Below are positions 47,225 through 56,949 of a stretch of DNA of 64,000 nucleotides, in pieces (within the stretch, counting starts at the first letter, position 1; every line of letters begins with the position of its first letter). The notes beneath the pieces were generated by a model. The model was given only the letters and a program-made list of their open reading frames with translations. It had not been told where the DNA came from and did not search any database. The translations under genes were made by a program, and so were the position numbers. This DNA comes from Gaiella sp963698935 (GTDB taxonomy: Bacteria > Actinomycetota > Thermoleophilia > Gaiellales > Gaiellaceae), in contig CAVOSU010000015.1 of the NCBI GenBank assembly GCA_963698935.1, positions 1 to 64,000 on the forward strand. The letters run 5' to 3'.

Positions 47225-47902
47225 CTATGGGACGAGCCCCGGCCGCCGGTACGGCGACAGGCCGGGCGGCACCGGGATCCCGGGTCGCAGCGACGGGTCG
47301 GGCACCGGCGCGAGCGCCTGCACGACGAGAGGCAGGTGGCCGGCCCAGACGTCGAGCGCGGCGTCCGGCGTGTCGCCGTCCTCCGGCCCGCCGTCGCGGA
47401 TCTTTGCGGACGCCTCGTCCACGGGAAGGCGGAGCACCGAGGTCGCCTTCAGCTCCTTCCGGGTGGGCGGCCTCGCCTCCGCCCAGCGGCCGGGCAGGAG
47501 CTTCTCGGTGAACGACTGCAGCGCGACGAGCTTCTCGTCGGGCTCGTCGACGATCACGGCGGTGCCGAGGACGACCACGGAGCGGTAGTTCATCGAGTGC
47601 TCGAACACGGAGCGCGCGAGGACGATGCCGTCGAGCAGCGTGACCGTGAGACAGACAGGAATGTCCCCGGACAGCGCGCGGAGCGTCCGGCTGGCGGCAG
47701 AGCCGTGCACGTAGACCTGGTCGTCCACACGCGCCTGCAGGGTCGGGATGACGTAGGGCTGGCCGTCCGACACGAGGCCCAGGTGGGCGACGAGACCAGC
47801 GTCGAGAACGGCGTCGATCGCATCGCGGTCGTACCGGCCGCGCTCGGGGAGGCGGCGCACCCGGACGCGGGGCGAGACGGACGGGTGCGCGCGGCGTCGC
47901 AT
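47225..47902 (-). CDS. pyridoxamine-5'-phosphate-oxidase-fold FMN-binding protein
   Basis: 225 residues with the split-barrel fold: YDRDAIDAVLDAGLVAHLGLVSDGQPYVIPTL and VYVHGSAASRTLRAL are the FMN-phosphate-binding segments seen in NimA-like and related PPOX proteins. The later NYRSVVVLGTAVIVDEPDEKLVALQ continues the fold. Members bind flavin or F420; the cofactor and reaction cannot be told here. The ATG at 47902 lies six bases after TAGGCT. It ends 21 bases before lysC on the same strand, but lysC has its own element between. Confidence 0.86.
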   Translation of the reverse strand: MRRRAHPSVSPRVRVRRLPERGRYDRDAIDAVLDAGLVAHLGLVSDGQPYVIPTLQARVDDQVYVHGSAASRTLRALSGDIPVCLTVTLLDGIVLARSVFEHSMNYRSVVVLGTAVIVDEPDEKLVALQSFTEKLLPGRWAEARPPTRKELKATSVLRLPVDEASAKIRDGGPEDGDTPDAALDVWAGHLPLVVQALAPVPDPSLRPGIPVPPGLSPYRRPGLVP

Positions 47903-47908
47903 GCGTCA

Positions 47909-47914
47909 AGCCTA
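47909..47914 (-). promoter_or_regulatory. TAGGCT -10 element of the PPOX-fold gene
   Basis: TAGGCT on the minus strand ends six bases before the ATG at 47902. Confidence 0.45.
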
Positions 47915-48038
47915 CGGGCAGGCGCGGATCGGTTCCCCGTCGCCAGGGGTCGACCTGCAGGCATAGTGAGGCGCGTTGTCTAGCGCCCGCCTCCGTGGGA
48001 CGGCCCGCGCAGACGAGGTCCAATCCCAGGAGGGACTG

Positions 48039-48413
48039 ATGAGAAACAGATGGGTGGCGGTTTCGGCCGTCGTCGCGTGCTTCGCGCTGGCGGCGCCCCT
48101 CACGGCCCTCGCCGTGGGCACCGGCACGACCGCCGCGAAGGCGACGACCATCACGGTCACCGCCGGCACGCCGACGGAGTTCCACTTCACGTTGTCGAAG
48201 AAGTCCGTCGCGAAGGGGTCCGTGACGTTCAAGATCACGAACAAGGGCAAGCTCGCGCACGACTTCAAGATCGCCGGTAAGAAGTCGCCGATGGTCCAGC
48301 CGGGCAAGTCGACGACTCTCAAGGTCACGCTGAAGTCGGGCAAGCTGAAGTACCAGTGCACCGTGCCGGGCCACGCGGCCGCCGGCATGCGCGGCACGCT
48401 GACCGTCAAGTAG
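48039..48413 (+). CDS. secreted cupredoxin-like copper protein
   Basis: 124 residues with a signal peptide (WVAVSAVVACFALAAPLTALA) and one beta-sandwich domain. The four expected type-1 copper ligands are visible: His in KLAHDFKI, then Cys, His and Met in YQCTVPGHAAAGMRG near the C-terminus. It would carry electrons at the outer membrane face or wall. The ATG at 48039 has AGGAGG with a five-base spacer. It is a stand-alone gene; its partner redox enzyme is not in the window. The CopC-CopD operon at 25 kb shows the organism handles copper actively. Confidence 0.88.
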   Translation: MRNRWVAVSAVVACFALAAPLTALAVGTGTTAAKATTITVTAGTPTEFHFTLSKKSVAKGSVTFKITNKGKLAHDFKIAGKKSPMVQPGKSTTLKVTLKSGKLKYQCTVPGHAAAGMRGTLTVK

Positions 48414-48512
48414 CGGCCGATCTGCTTTCCGCGGACGGGGGTGCCCTGCGCGCCCCCGTCGCGGGTTTCCGGCTGGCGACCACCCGGGCGACGCGGTACA
48501 ACCTTTCCCGTG

Positions 48513-49547
48513 ATGGTCGAACCCGACTCCTGGCTCGACACGATCGCGCGCATCTTCGACGCGATTCCCGACCTCGCGACGCCCGCGCAGGTGCAGGGCT
48601 CCCTGCGTGAGATCCTCGAGGACCCGAGGCTGCGCGTCTACTGGTGGGACTGGGAGCGCGACTGCTACGTCGGGAGCGACGGCGACCCGCAGGCGCCACA
48701 GCCGGGCGAGGGGGAGATCGCCACGCCGATCGCGTACGAGACGCGCCGGATCGGGCTGCTGATCCATGCGCCACGGCTGCTCGAGTCGCCGGAGTTCACG
48801 GCGTCGTTCGTCCCGATGCTGCGGATCGCGATGGAGCGGGACCGGCTTCACCGCGATCTCGTCGCGAAGCTCGAGCAGCTCCAGGCGTCACGGCTCCGAC
48901 TCGTGCGAGCGGGCGACAGCGAGCGGCGCCGGCTCGAGCGCAACCTCCACGACGGCGCACAGCAGCGGCTCACGACGGCGCTGCTCACCCTGCGCGCGCT
49001 GGAGGCCGAGGTCGCGGGGGACCGCGGGCTGACGGCGCTCGTCGAGCGCACGTTCGACGAGCTCCAGGGTGCGATCGACGACCTGCGTGAGATCGCGCGG
49101 GGCCTCCATCCACCGCTCCTGGCGCGGGAGGGCCTCGAAGCGGCGTTGCGTGCCGGCGCAGCGCGTGCGACCGTCCCGGTCGAGGTCGACGTGCGCATCC
49201 CGGGGCGGCTCCCGCCTGCGGTCGAGGCTGCCGCGTACTACGTCGCCGCTGAGGCGGTCACGAACACCGTGAAGCACGCACAGGCCTCGCGGGTCTGGCT
49301 CAGCGCCGTCCAGGAGCCCGAGACACTCGCGGTCGTCGTCCGCGACGACGGCATCGGCGGGGCATGCGTCGAGTGCGGCACACAGGAGGCGACCGGGCTC
49401 GGCGGTCTCAAGGACAGGGTCGAGGCGCTCGGAGGCACCCTCTACGTCGTGAGCCCCGACGGGGAGGGGACCTGCCTCACGGCGAGCTTCCCGCTGTCGC
49501 TCGGCCACGAGGCCCAGGAGCCGCTCGCGAGCAGAACACACTCCTAA
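48513..49547 (+). CDS. sensor histidine kinase, NarL/DesK type, orphan
   Basis: 344 residues, apparently without membrane helices. The N-terminal ~120 residues look like a degenerate sensor (GAF/PAS-like). The dimerisation helix has SERRRLERNLHDGAQQRLTTALL (HisKA_3, phospho-His at about 150), and the ATPase has AAEAVTNTVKHAQAS (N box), DDGIGG (D box) and GLGGLKDRVEALGGTL (G box). No response regulator is adjacent, so its partner is elsewhere. The start ATG 48513 follows ACAACCT by eight bases. Homologues of this class usually work with NarL-type regulators. Confidence 0.86.
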   Translation: MVEPDSWLDTIARIFDAIPDLATPAQVQGSLREILEDPRLRVYWWDWERDCYVGSDGDPQAPQPGEGEIATPIAYETRRIGLLIHAPRLLESPEFTASFVPMLRIAMERDRLHRDLVAKLEQLQASRLRLVRAGDSERRRLERNLHDGAQQRLTTALLTLRALEAEVAGDRGLTALVERTFDELQGAIDDLREIARGLHPPLLAREGLEAALRAGAARATVPVEVDVRIPGRLPPAVEAAAYYVAAEAVTNTVKHAQASRVWLSAVQEPETLAVVVRDDGIGGACVECGTQEATGLGGLKDRVEALGGTLYVVSPDGEGTCLTASFPLSLGHEAQEPLASRTHS

Positions 49548-49569
49548 CGAGGCCGTCACCAGTCTCGCC

Positions 49570-49575
49570 TAGTGT
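49570..49575 (+). promoter_or_regulatory. TAGTGT -10 element of the frameshifted secreted protein gene
   Basis: TAGTGT ends six bases before the ATG at 49582. Confidence 0.4.
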
Positions 49576-49581
49576 TTCGTG

Positions 49582-51787
49582 ATGGACCGGATGCTTCGCT
49601 TCCGGCTCGGGGTCGTGTTCGCGCTTCTCGTGCTCGCCGCGTCGGTCGCGGCGGCGCCGGATGCGCGTGCCGCCCGGGCCACGCAGCCCGTGCCGTCGCT
49701 CGCGCCGCGCGACACGGCCGCGCAATGGACGGGTCTCGTGCATGGGCACGACCTGCGGCCGCTCTCCACCACCGCCGGCTGCCGACCGTTGCACGCCGTG
49801 TTCTACGCGGCCACGGACTGGCTGCGGCTCGCGACGAAGCTCGCGGCGCAGGCGTCGCCCTGCGCACAGTACTCGGTCTCGATCCCGCCGCTCGTCGCGG
49901 ACAAGACGAGGCCCCGGCCCGACCAGGCCTGGCGGATCCGCGCGCTCGGGCCGAGCTTCCATGCCCTCGCCGAGATCCACCTGACCGCCTGGCAGAAGTG
50001 GGTCAACGCCGGGAACGGGTCCTGGTATCAGGCCGGGGTCGAGGCGCGGCGCCGCATGGCCGCGGCGGGCTACGACGTGGGCGCGGGGGACACGTGGGCG
50101 CTCAACGAGCTCTCGTCGGCGGTCCGCCGCGGTGACGGCACGTGGCGAACCGACGTGCGCGAGCTCGTGCGCGGGCTCTTCGACGCCGGCGGCGAGCAAC
50201 CCCCGGCCCCCGGCGTGGTCTTCGTGGTCGGTGTCGGCCAGCGCGTCACATCGGTGGCGACGTACAAGGCGCGGCTGCAGGAGTGGCTGCAGGACAGCGC
50301 GTTCTGGGTCGACATGAACGCGTACGTCGGCGACTGGGCGCAGGAGGTGTACGGCGACGTCCGCAGCTACGCGGCGCCGGGCAGTTCGGTCAGCCAACGA
50401 CGCGACGCGCTCACCGACTACCTCGACCACTCGGATCTCCTCGCACGCGCCGGCGGCGCGGTCTCCGGGACGGCGAGCGCGTTCTTCTCGCGCACCGCGA
50501 GCCCGCTCGGGAGCGCCGCGTGGCAGTGGGACGGCTCCTTCGGCTGGACGCTCGTCGACGCGCCTCTGATGCAGCAGTTCGTCTCGACGCAGGTCTACGC
50601 GATGCGCAGCCACGACGCCTCGTTGGGCCGGCCCGACGACCGCTGGGGCTTCGCGTGGGCGCCGCGGAACCCCGGCAGCGTGCCGAAGAACGAGTTCGCT
50701 TCCGCGGCCGGCGCGGTGCTCGACCGGCTCGCCGCGGCGATCCGCGACTCCGGCGGCGATTCTCCCTCCGATCCGGGCGTGCTCGCCTGTGGGCCGCCCG
50801 GCAAGAACCTCTGGTGCGGCGGCGACCTGGCCGGCGCCGCCCTCACGCCGAGCTGGGCGACGTTCCGCACGTGGTCGCCGACCACGCTCACCTTCGTCAC
50901 GCCCCCGCCGACCGTCGTCGCCGGCGCCGTCTCGACCCCGATCACGATCCAGCCACAGGTGGCGGGGGTGGCAGCGCGGCCGCAGGCGCCGCTCGCGATG
51001 ACGATCACCACCTCGTCGCCGACGGGCACGCTCGCGACGAACGCGGCGGGCCCGTTCACCCCGAGCGTGACCGTGCAGCTCGTCCCGGGGGCCTTCTCGA
51101 CGCGTGCAGGTCTACTACGAGGACACGACCTCGGGAACGGCCACGCTCACCGCGAGCGCGCCCGGCGCCGTGGCCGGGACGCTGGCGCTGACCGTCTCGG
51201 GCGCTGCTGCCGTCTCGCTGCAGATCGAGCCCGTCTCCGCGACGCTGACCCTCGGGGCGACCGCGTCGTTCAGCGCGGTGGGCATCGACGGGTTCGGAAA
51301 CCCGATTCCCTCGCTGTCCGCCGCCTGGACGCTCGCGCCGGGCACGCCTGGCGCACTTGCTCCGACGAGCGGGCCGTCGACGACGTACACGGCGTCCGGT
51401 CGGATCGGGAAGGGGCAGGTGATCGCGACCGTCACGACCCCGACAGGCCCCCTCACCGCAACCGCGCCCGTCGTCGTCACGCCGCCGCCGGTCGTCCGGG
51501 TCGCGGCGATTCGCTACGGCGTCCGGCACAAGACGCTCAACGTCTACGTGACCGTGGTCGACGCGCGCGGGCGCCGCGTGCCCAACGCCGGCGTGACTGT
51601 GTTCCTCTACCGGAACGGCAAGCTCTACGGCCGCGCCGGCGCGCGCACCGTCGCGGGGCGGATGACGTTCACCCGGCCCGCCTCGTGGGGGACGTACAGG
51701 GCGGTGGTCAGGAAGGTGACCGCGACCGGGCTCCGCTGGAACGGGAAGACGCCGCCGAACCGCTTCGTCCGCGCGCAACGGAAGTAG
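49582..51787 (+). pseudogene. large secreted protein with Ig-like C-terminus, interrupted by one frameshift
   Basis: The first part (49582 to about 51105) has a signal peptide (LGVVFALLVLAASVAAA) and about 500 residues of a Trp/Tyr-rich globular domain I do not recognise, ending in Thr/Pro-rich beta-like sequence. Around 51100-51110 that frame becomes Arg-rich shadow, while frame 2 opens with VQVYYEDTTSGTATLTASAPG and continues for 228 residues of Ig/invasin-like repeats (VSLQIEPVSATLTLGATASF) to the stop at 51787. The pieces join naturally as ...PGAFST-VQVYYED, so one protein of about 735 residues is split by a net one-base shift. Sequencing error, real mutation or recoding are all possible. 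Confidence 0.72.
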
Positions 51788-51940
51788 CCCCACGGATTCG
51801 CGTTCTCAGGCTACGCGGCCTCGGCGCAGCGTCCACGCCAGAGCCTCGCCCGGCGGCTAATGCTTCAATTATGGAAGGATTGACCGGCGCGGTCGGATTG
51901 GCATGATCCGCGCCGGATTTCGAGCTCAAGGAGGCTGGGG

Positions 51941-52609
51941 ATGAATTTGAAGCTTGGAGACACTGCGCCGGATTTCGAGGCGGAGACGACCGAGGGCCCG
52001 ATCGCGTTCCACGACTGGATCGGCGACTCGTGGGCCGTGCTCTTCTCGCACCCGAAGGACTTCACGCCGGTCTGCACGACCGAGCTCGGGTACATGGCGA
52101 GCATCAAGCCGGAGTTCGACCGGCGGAACACCAAGATCATCGGCCTCTCGGTCGACCCCGTCGACCGGCACACGGCGTGGGCGTCGGACATCGCTGAAAC
52201 GCAGGGCACCGCCCCGAACTACCCGATCATCAGTGACGGGGACTTCGCCGTCTCCAAGCTCTACGGCATGCTCCCCGCGGACGTCTCGGGTGACCCGACC
52301 GAGCGCACGCCCGCGGACAACCAGACCGTGCGCAACGTGTTCGTCGTCGGCCCGGACAAGAAGGTCAAGCTGATCCTCGTGTACCCGATGTCGACGGGGC
52401 GGAACTTCGACGAGGTGCTGCGGGTGATCGACTCGCTCCAGCTGACCGCGAAGCACAGCGTCTCGACACCCGCCAACTGGCGGGACGGCGACCCGGTGAT
52501 CATCTCGGGCTCTGTCTCGAACGACCAGGCGAAGGAGATCTGGCCCGAGGGTTGGGAGGAGCCGAAGCCCTACATTCGCATCGTTCCCCAGCCGGACAAG
52601 GCCGCGTAG
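51941..52609 (+). CDS. 1-Cys peroxiredoxin (Prx6/AhpC-TSA family)
   Basis: 222-residue peroxidase. The peroxidatic Cys45 is in SHPKDFTPVCTTELG, with the Thr and Arg partners of the family; the long C-terminal extension (NWRDGDPVIISGSV ... EIWPEGWEEPKPYIRIVPQ) is characteristic of the Prx6 group. No second conserved Cys is visible, so the sulfenate would be reduced by an external thiol. The ATG at 51941 has AAGGAGG six bases upstream. The A/T-rich patch at 51858-51885 probably holds the promoter. An ECF sigma gene follows after 93 bases. Confidence 0.93.
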   Translation: MNLKLGDTAPDFEAETTEGPIAFHDWIGDSWAVLFSHPKDFTPVCTTELGYMASIKPEFDRRNTKIIGLSVDPVDRHTAWASDIAETQGTAPNYPIISDGDFAVSKLYGMLPADVSGDPTERTPADNQTVRNVFVVGPDKKVKLILVYPMSTGRNFDEVLRVIDSLQLTAKHSVSTPANWRDGDPVIISGSVSNDQAKEIWPEGWEEPKPYIRIVPQPDKAA

Positions 52610-52688
52610 CTCGCGCGAGGGGCCGGCCCCGAATCCCTCGCGCCGGCTCGGTACGGGTTTCCGCACCCTGCGCCCCGGGGGGCGTGCG

Positions 52689-52694
52689 TAGCAT
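52689..52694 (+). promoter_or_regulatory. TAGCAT -10 element of the ECF sigma gene
   Basis: TAGCAT ends eight bases before the ATG at 52703. Confidence 0.4.
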
Positions 52695-52702
52695 GGGTGG
52701 CG

Positions 52703-53689
52703 ATGGCGGACGCATCGCTCACCGTCAAGCCCGCCGCCGAAGAGCTCGAGGGTCTGCTCGAGAGCTACCGGCGAGAGTTGACGGGGTACTGCTACCGGAT
52801 GCTGGGCTCGGCCTTCGACGCCGAGGATGCCGTGCAGGAGACGTTCGTCCGTGCGTGGCGGAGCTTCGACCGGTTCGAGGGCCGCTCGTCGCTCCGCTCG
52901 TGGCTGTACCGGATCGCGACGAACGTCTCGCTCGACATGCTCAACGGGCGCGAGCGCCGGGCCCGTCCGATGGACCTCGGCCCGTCCCGCGAGCCGATCG
53001 TGGAGAACCTCAACGTGTTGCCCGAGGTCACCTGGATCGAGCCGATCCCGGACGGCCGGGTGGCCCCCGAGGGCGATCCGGCGGACGTCGCGATCGCGCA
53101 CGACACGATCAGGCTGGCGTTCGTCGCAGCGCTCCAGCACCTCCCGCCGCGGCAGCGCGCAGTGCTGATCCTCTGCGAGGTGCTCCGCTGGCAGGCGTCC
53201 GAGGTCGCGGAGCTCCTGGAGACGAGCGTCGCGTCGGTGAACAGCGCGCTCCAGCGGGCGCGGGCGACGCTCGAGGCGACCGACCTGACGACGGATGCGC
53301 CTCTCTCGGTCGAGGCCGCGGACGCCGAGCTGCTCGAGCGCTACGTGCAGGCCTTCGAGCGCTACGACATGGAGGCGCTGACCGCGCTGATCCACGAGGA
53401 CGCCACCCAGTCGATGCCGCCGTACGACATGTGGCTGACCGGCCGCGACGACATCTTCCGCTGGTGGTGGGGCCCGGGGATCGGCTGTGCGGGCTCGCGT
53501 GTGATCCCGACGGTGGCCGCGAACGGCGCGCCCGCGTTCGGCCAGTACAAGCCGGCCGAGGGCGGGGGCTACGAGCCGTGGGCGCTCCAGGTGCTCGAGA
53601 TCCACGACGGCAAGATCGGGGAGCTGACGTTCTTCCTCGACACCGAACGGATCTTCCCGCTGTTCGGGCTGCCGCCGCGGCTCGACTGA
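52703..53689 (+). CDS. ECF sigma factor with C-terminal SnoaL-like domain (SigG/SigJ-like)
   Basis: 328 residues. Region 2 is seen in YRRELTGYCYRMLGSAFDAEDAVQETFVRAWRSF-type sequence near residues 20-60, and region 4 in LPPRQRAVLILCEVLRWQASEVAELLETSVASVNSALQRAR-type sequence near 150-190. About 130 further residues (YVQAFERYDMEALTALIHEDATQSMPPYDMWLTGRDDI) form an NTF2/SnoaL-like domain, as in SigG or SigJ classes. There the extra domain regulates the factor in place of a separate anti-sigma, and none is encoded beside this gene. It is convergent with the large BTAD regulator. The ATG at 52703 follows TAGCAT by eight bases. Confidence 0.88.
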   Translation: MADASLTVKPAAEELEGLLESYRRELTGYCYRMLGSAFDAEDAVQETFVRAWRSFDRFEGRSSLRSWLYRIATNVSLDMLNGRERRARPMDLGPSREPIVENLNVLPEVTWIEPIPDGRVAPEGDPADVAIAHDTIRLAFVAALQHLPPRQRAVLILCEVLRWQASEVAELLETSVASVNSALQRARATLEATDLTTDAPLSVEAADAELLERYVQAFERYDMEALTALIHEDATQSMPPYDMWLTGRDDIFRWWWGPGIGCAGSRVIPTVAANGAPAFGQYKPAEGGGYEPWALQVLEIHDGKIGELTFFLDTERIFPLFGLPPRLD

Positions 53690-53710
53690 CCTGTCGGGCG
53701 GCTCGCCCCG

Positions 53711-56473
53711 CTATCCGGGACGGTCGGCTCCCGCGGCCTGGGTCACGAGGCTGGTGTCGTCGAGTGCACTTCCCTCCGCGAGGAGGCGCGCGAGCGTCTC
53801 GGCGCCGAGCGTCTGGTGGAGCGCGGTACTGACGCGCTCGTGGAGCCGATGCTCGTACGGCTTGAACGACGCCCCCATGTTGCCGAGCAAACGGTCGGCG
53901 GCGCCGAGCAGTAGCGCTGCGCGCTCCGGTTCTCCGCGGCGCTCGACGAGTGCGGCGAGCCCGACGAGGGACCATGCCTCGTCCTCGCGGTCGCCGAGCG
54001 CGACGCACACGCTGAGCGCCTCGTGGAATCGAGCGAGCGCCTCGCGGTCCTTGCCTCCCTCGAGGGCCGCCGCACCGAGGTTGACGAGCGACCGGGCGAC
54101 GTTGACCGAGTCACCGAGCTCGCGCAGGAGCCCGAGGCTCTCCTCGAACAGCTCCGCCGCGGTACGCCATTCACCGGCGATCAGAGCGACGTCCCCACGG
54201 TTGTTCAGTGCAAGCGCATGCACGCGACGATCGGCCAGATCGCGCGAACGCCAGACCGCCTCGTCCAGCACGGCTCCGGCGCGCTCGAGCTCGCCCGACG
54301 AGACGAGGATCGCGCCGAGGTTGCTCAGCGACCGAGCCTCTCCTTCCGCGTCCCCGCACTCCTGGTACAGCGTCAAGCCCTGCTCGGCGAGACGGCGGGC
54401 GCTCGCGTAGTCGCCCTGGAGGACTGCCAGCGCGGAGGCGACGCGGCACGCCTTCGCGCGCAGCGTCGGGAGCTCCTCTTGACCGCGCGCGAGGGCGCCC
54501 TCGAGCGCCATCCGCCCCTCCGTCAGGTAGCCGCGCACGTAGCGGAAGCGGCCGAGCGCCGCGGCCAGACGGAGCTCGAGAGCCGCCTCGCCGGCGTCGG
54601 CCAGCCAGGCGAGCGCCGCGCGGGCATTGTCGTGCTCCCGCTCCAGATGCTCGAGCGCCGCCGCCTGCCCGGGTCCGCCGAGCTCGCCCTCGGAACGCTC
54701 CGTCAGCTCGGTGAAGAACATCGCGTGCTTTCGGGCGACCGACTCGGCCTCGGCTGCGGGAATGAGGCCGCGAGCGTGCTCCCGCACGGTCTCGAGCATC
54801 GAGAAGCGGGGCGCGGACGGCGACGCGTCGCGCTGCAGCAAGCTTTGGTCGACCAGCGCCGCGAGGCGATCGAGCTCGGCGCCGCAGATCGTCTCGGCCG
54901 CCTCGAGCGTGGAGCCACCCGCGAAGACGGAGAGCGCCGCAAGGTCGCGGCGCTCCAACGGGCGCAGGAGATCCGTGCTCCACTCGAGGGTCGCGCGAAG
55001 CGTCTGCTGCCGTCGCGGCAGGTCTCTCGGCCCGACCCCCAGCACCGGGAGTCGTCGCTCCAGACGCTCGCGGAGGCTCGACGCCGACAGCATCCGGGCG
55101 CGCGCGGCGGCGAGCTCGACGGCGAGCGGGAGCCCGTCGAGGTCGCGGCACACGGCCCGTAGCGCCTCTTCGTCACCGTCCGCCGTCCCGAACCGGGGGT
55201 CGAGCGCCCGCGCGCGTTCCACGAACAGCGCGAGCGCGTCGTCCTCCCGAAGCGGCTGGACGGGGTACACCTGCTCGCCGGACAGATGGAGCACGGCCCT
55301 GCTCGTCACGACCAGCCGCAGCCGAGGCGCCCCTGCGAGCAGCCGAACGACCGACGGACCCGCGGGCAGGAGGTGCTCGAAGTTGTCGAGCACGAGCATC
55401 AGCTCGCGTGGCCGTAGCCATTCGGCGATGCTGTCCACCGGCGGCTCGCCGGCCCGCTCTGCGATTCCCAGCGTCTGCATCAGCGCGGGCAGGACGAGCT
55501 CATGGTCGGCGAGCGGAGCGAGGTCGACGAGCACGGTCCCGTTCGCAAAGTCGTCGGCCACGGCCCGCGCGAGCGCGAGCGCGAGACGGGACTTCCCGCT
55601 TCCTCCGGCCCCCGCCAGGGTCAGGAGACGAGCATCCTGGGTCACGAGCCGAGTCAACTCGTCGAGCTCCCGGTCCCGCCCGATCAGGCGATTCGGCGGG
55701 ACGGGCAGCTGCGGCAGGGGCGGCTGGGTGCTTGCGGCCAGCACGGGGTCGTGGCGGAGGATCGCCCGTTCCAGCTCACGAAGCTCCGCGCCGGGCTCCA
55801 GGCCGAGCTCCTCCTGGAGCAGCCGGCGCCCGTCGCGGTAGATGTCCAGCGCGTCTGCCTGCTGTCCGTTCCGGTAGAGCGCCAGCATGAGCTGCGCCCG
55901 AAGCCGCTCGCGAAGCGGGTGGGTCGCGAGCAGGGCACGCAGCTCGGGGAGAGCCAGCTCGTGCCGACCGACCGCGACGTCCGCGGCCAGTTGCTCCTCC
56001 TGCGCGACGAGTCGGAGCTCCTCCAGGCGCAGGGCCTCGTCCCGCGCGAAGCCCTCGTCGGCGACGTCCGCGAGCGCGGAGCCACGCCACAGGGCAAGCG
56101 CTCGTCGGAAGAGCGCGGATGCAAGTGGCGCGTTCCCGGCGGACAGCGCCGTGCGGCCTTCCTCGAGCAGGCGCTCGAACCGCGTCGCGTCGAGCTCTCC
56201 GTCCAGTACCCGGAGCACGTAGCCGGGCGCCACGGTGTCGATCCGCGGCTCGGGCAAGAGCTTGCGCAGCTGCGAGACGTAGACATGGACCAGCCTGTTG
56301 GCGCTCGCCGGCGGACGGCCGGGCCACAGGGCGTCCACGAGGAGATCGGCGGAGACGACCTCGTTCGCGCGCAGCAGCAGCGCCGCGAGCAGCGCTCGAC
56401 GCTTCGCCGCACCGAGCTGCACGGAACCGCCGTGGGCGACCACCTCGACCGGGCCGAGAATGCCGAATCGCAT
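53711..56473 (-). CDS. AfsR/BTAD-family transcriptional regulator with ATPase and TPR domains
   Basis: 920 residues. The N-terminal ~95 form an OmpR-like winged helix (FGILGPVEVVAHGGSVQLGAAKRRALLAALL), followed by the bacterial transcriptional activation domain (about 100-245; LELGLEPGAELRELERAIL at its end). An NB-ARC/STAND ATPase comes next, with Walker A LAGAGGSGKSRLALALARA (about 295) and LMLVLDNFEHLL, and then TPR-like helical repeats (about 640-900) likely to bind a signal. This architecture is that of SARP/LuxR-type large regulators in actinobacteria; targets are unknown. The ATG has GGGAG seven bases upstream. It is divergent from a small secreted protein gene. Confidence 0.92.
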   Translation of the reverse strand: MRFGILGPVEVVAHGGSVQLGAAKRRALLAALLLRANEVVSADLLVDALWPGRPPASANRLVHVYVSQLRKLLPEPRIDTVAPGYVLRVLDGELDATRFERLLEEGRTALSAGNAPLASALFRRALALWRGSALADVADEGFARDEALRLEELRLVAQEEQLAADVAVGRHELALPELRALLATHPLRERLRAQLMLALYRNGQQADALDIYRDGRRLLQEELGLEPGAELRELERAILRHDPVLAASTQPPLPQLPVPPNRLIGRDRELDELTRLVTQDARLLTLAGAGGSGKSRLALALARAVADDFANGTVLVDLAPLADHELVLPALMQTLGIAERAGEPPVDSIAEWLRPRELMLVLDNFEHLLPAGPSVVRLLAGAPRLRLVVTSRAVLHLSGEQVYPVQPLREDDALALFVERARALDPRFGTADGDEEALRAVCRDLDGLPLAVELAAARARMLSASSLRERLERRLPVLGVGPRDLPRRQQTLRATLEWSTDLLRPLERRDLAALSVFAGGSTLEAAETICGAELDRLAALVDQSLLQRDASPSAPRFSMLETVREHARGLIPAAEAESVARKHAMFFTELTERSEGELGGPGQAAALEHLEREHDNARAALAWLADAGEAALELRLAAALGRFRYVRGYLTEGRMALEGALARGQEELPTLRAKACRVASALAVLQGDYASARRLAEQGLTLYQECGDAEGEARSLSNLGAILVSSGELERAGAVLDEAVWRSRDLADRRVHALALNNRGDVALIAGEWRTAAELFEESLGLLRELGDSVNVARSLVNLGAAALEGGKDREALARFHEALSVCVALGDREDEAWSLVGLAALVERRGEPERAALLLGAADRLLGNMGASFKPYEHRLHERVSTALHQTLGAETLARLLAEGSALDDTSLVTQAAGADRPG

Positions 56474-56552
56474 GCCGGTCGCTCCCTCCGACTAAACCGA
56501 TCCTAAGGCGCCGTCGGCAAGCCTGGGGCCGACAACGAAAGAGGAGGCAGTG

Positions 56553-56936
56553 ATGAAGCTCGTCGCGCTGGTGGTCTCGGTAGGGGCCGCAGCCATGCTC
56601 GTGGGCACGGCCGGCGCCGCCCAGCCCGCCAAGGGCACGGAGTTCGTCGGTGTGGTCAAGTCGTCACCATTCGAGATGAAGATCCTGCTCGGGGTCGCGC
56701 CGAACGGCAAGAGCGCACGGTTCACGTACCTGTGCGGGACGGGTCGCGCACCCACCGTCGTGTTCGGCGTGCCGATCGATGCGACGGGGCGGTTTGCCTG
56801 GAAGAAGGCGACCGGGACGGTCGTCGTCTGGAAGATGGCCGGCCGATTCGTCTCGCCGACCAGTGCCCGGGTCTCGCTGAACTCGATCGCGTGCGGAGGC
56901 TCGAAGGGCTCGACGACGTTGACTCCCAAGCAGTGA
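56553..56936 (+). CDS. small secreted protein, 127 aa
   Basis: Unrecognised. A clear signal peptide (LVALVVSVGAAAMLVGTAGAA) is followed by a ~100-residue beta-rich domain with Cys in YLCGTG and IACGGS, which could form a disulfide. The ATG at 56553 has GAGGAGG five bases upstream, so it is preferred over the adjacent GTG. It lies divergent from the large BTAD regulator, with about 80 bases between, so it may be a target of that regulator. The next gene starts 14 bases after the stop. Confidence 0.65.
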   Translation: MKLVALVVSVGAAAMLVGTAGAAQPAKGTEFVGVVKSSPFEMKILLGVAPNGKSARFTYLCGTGRAPTVVFGVPIDATGRFAWKKATGTVVVWKMAGRFVSPTSARVSLNSIACGGSKGSTTLTPKQ

Positions 56937-56949
56937 GGAGACGAGGCGC

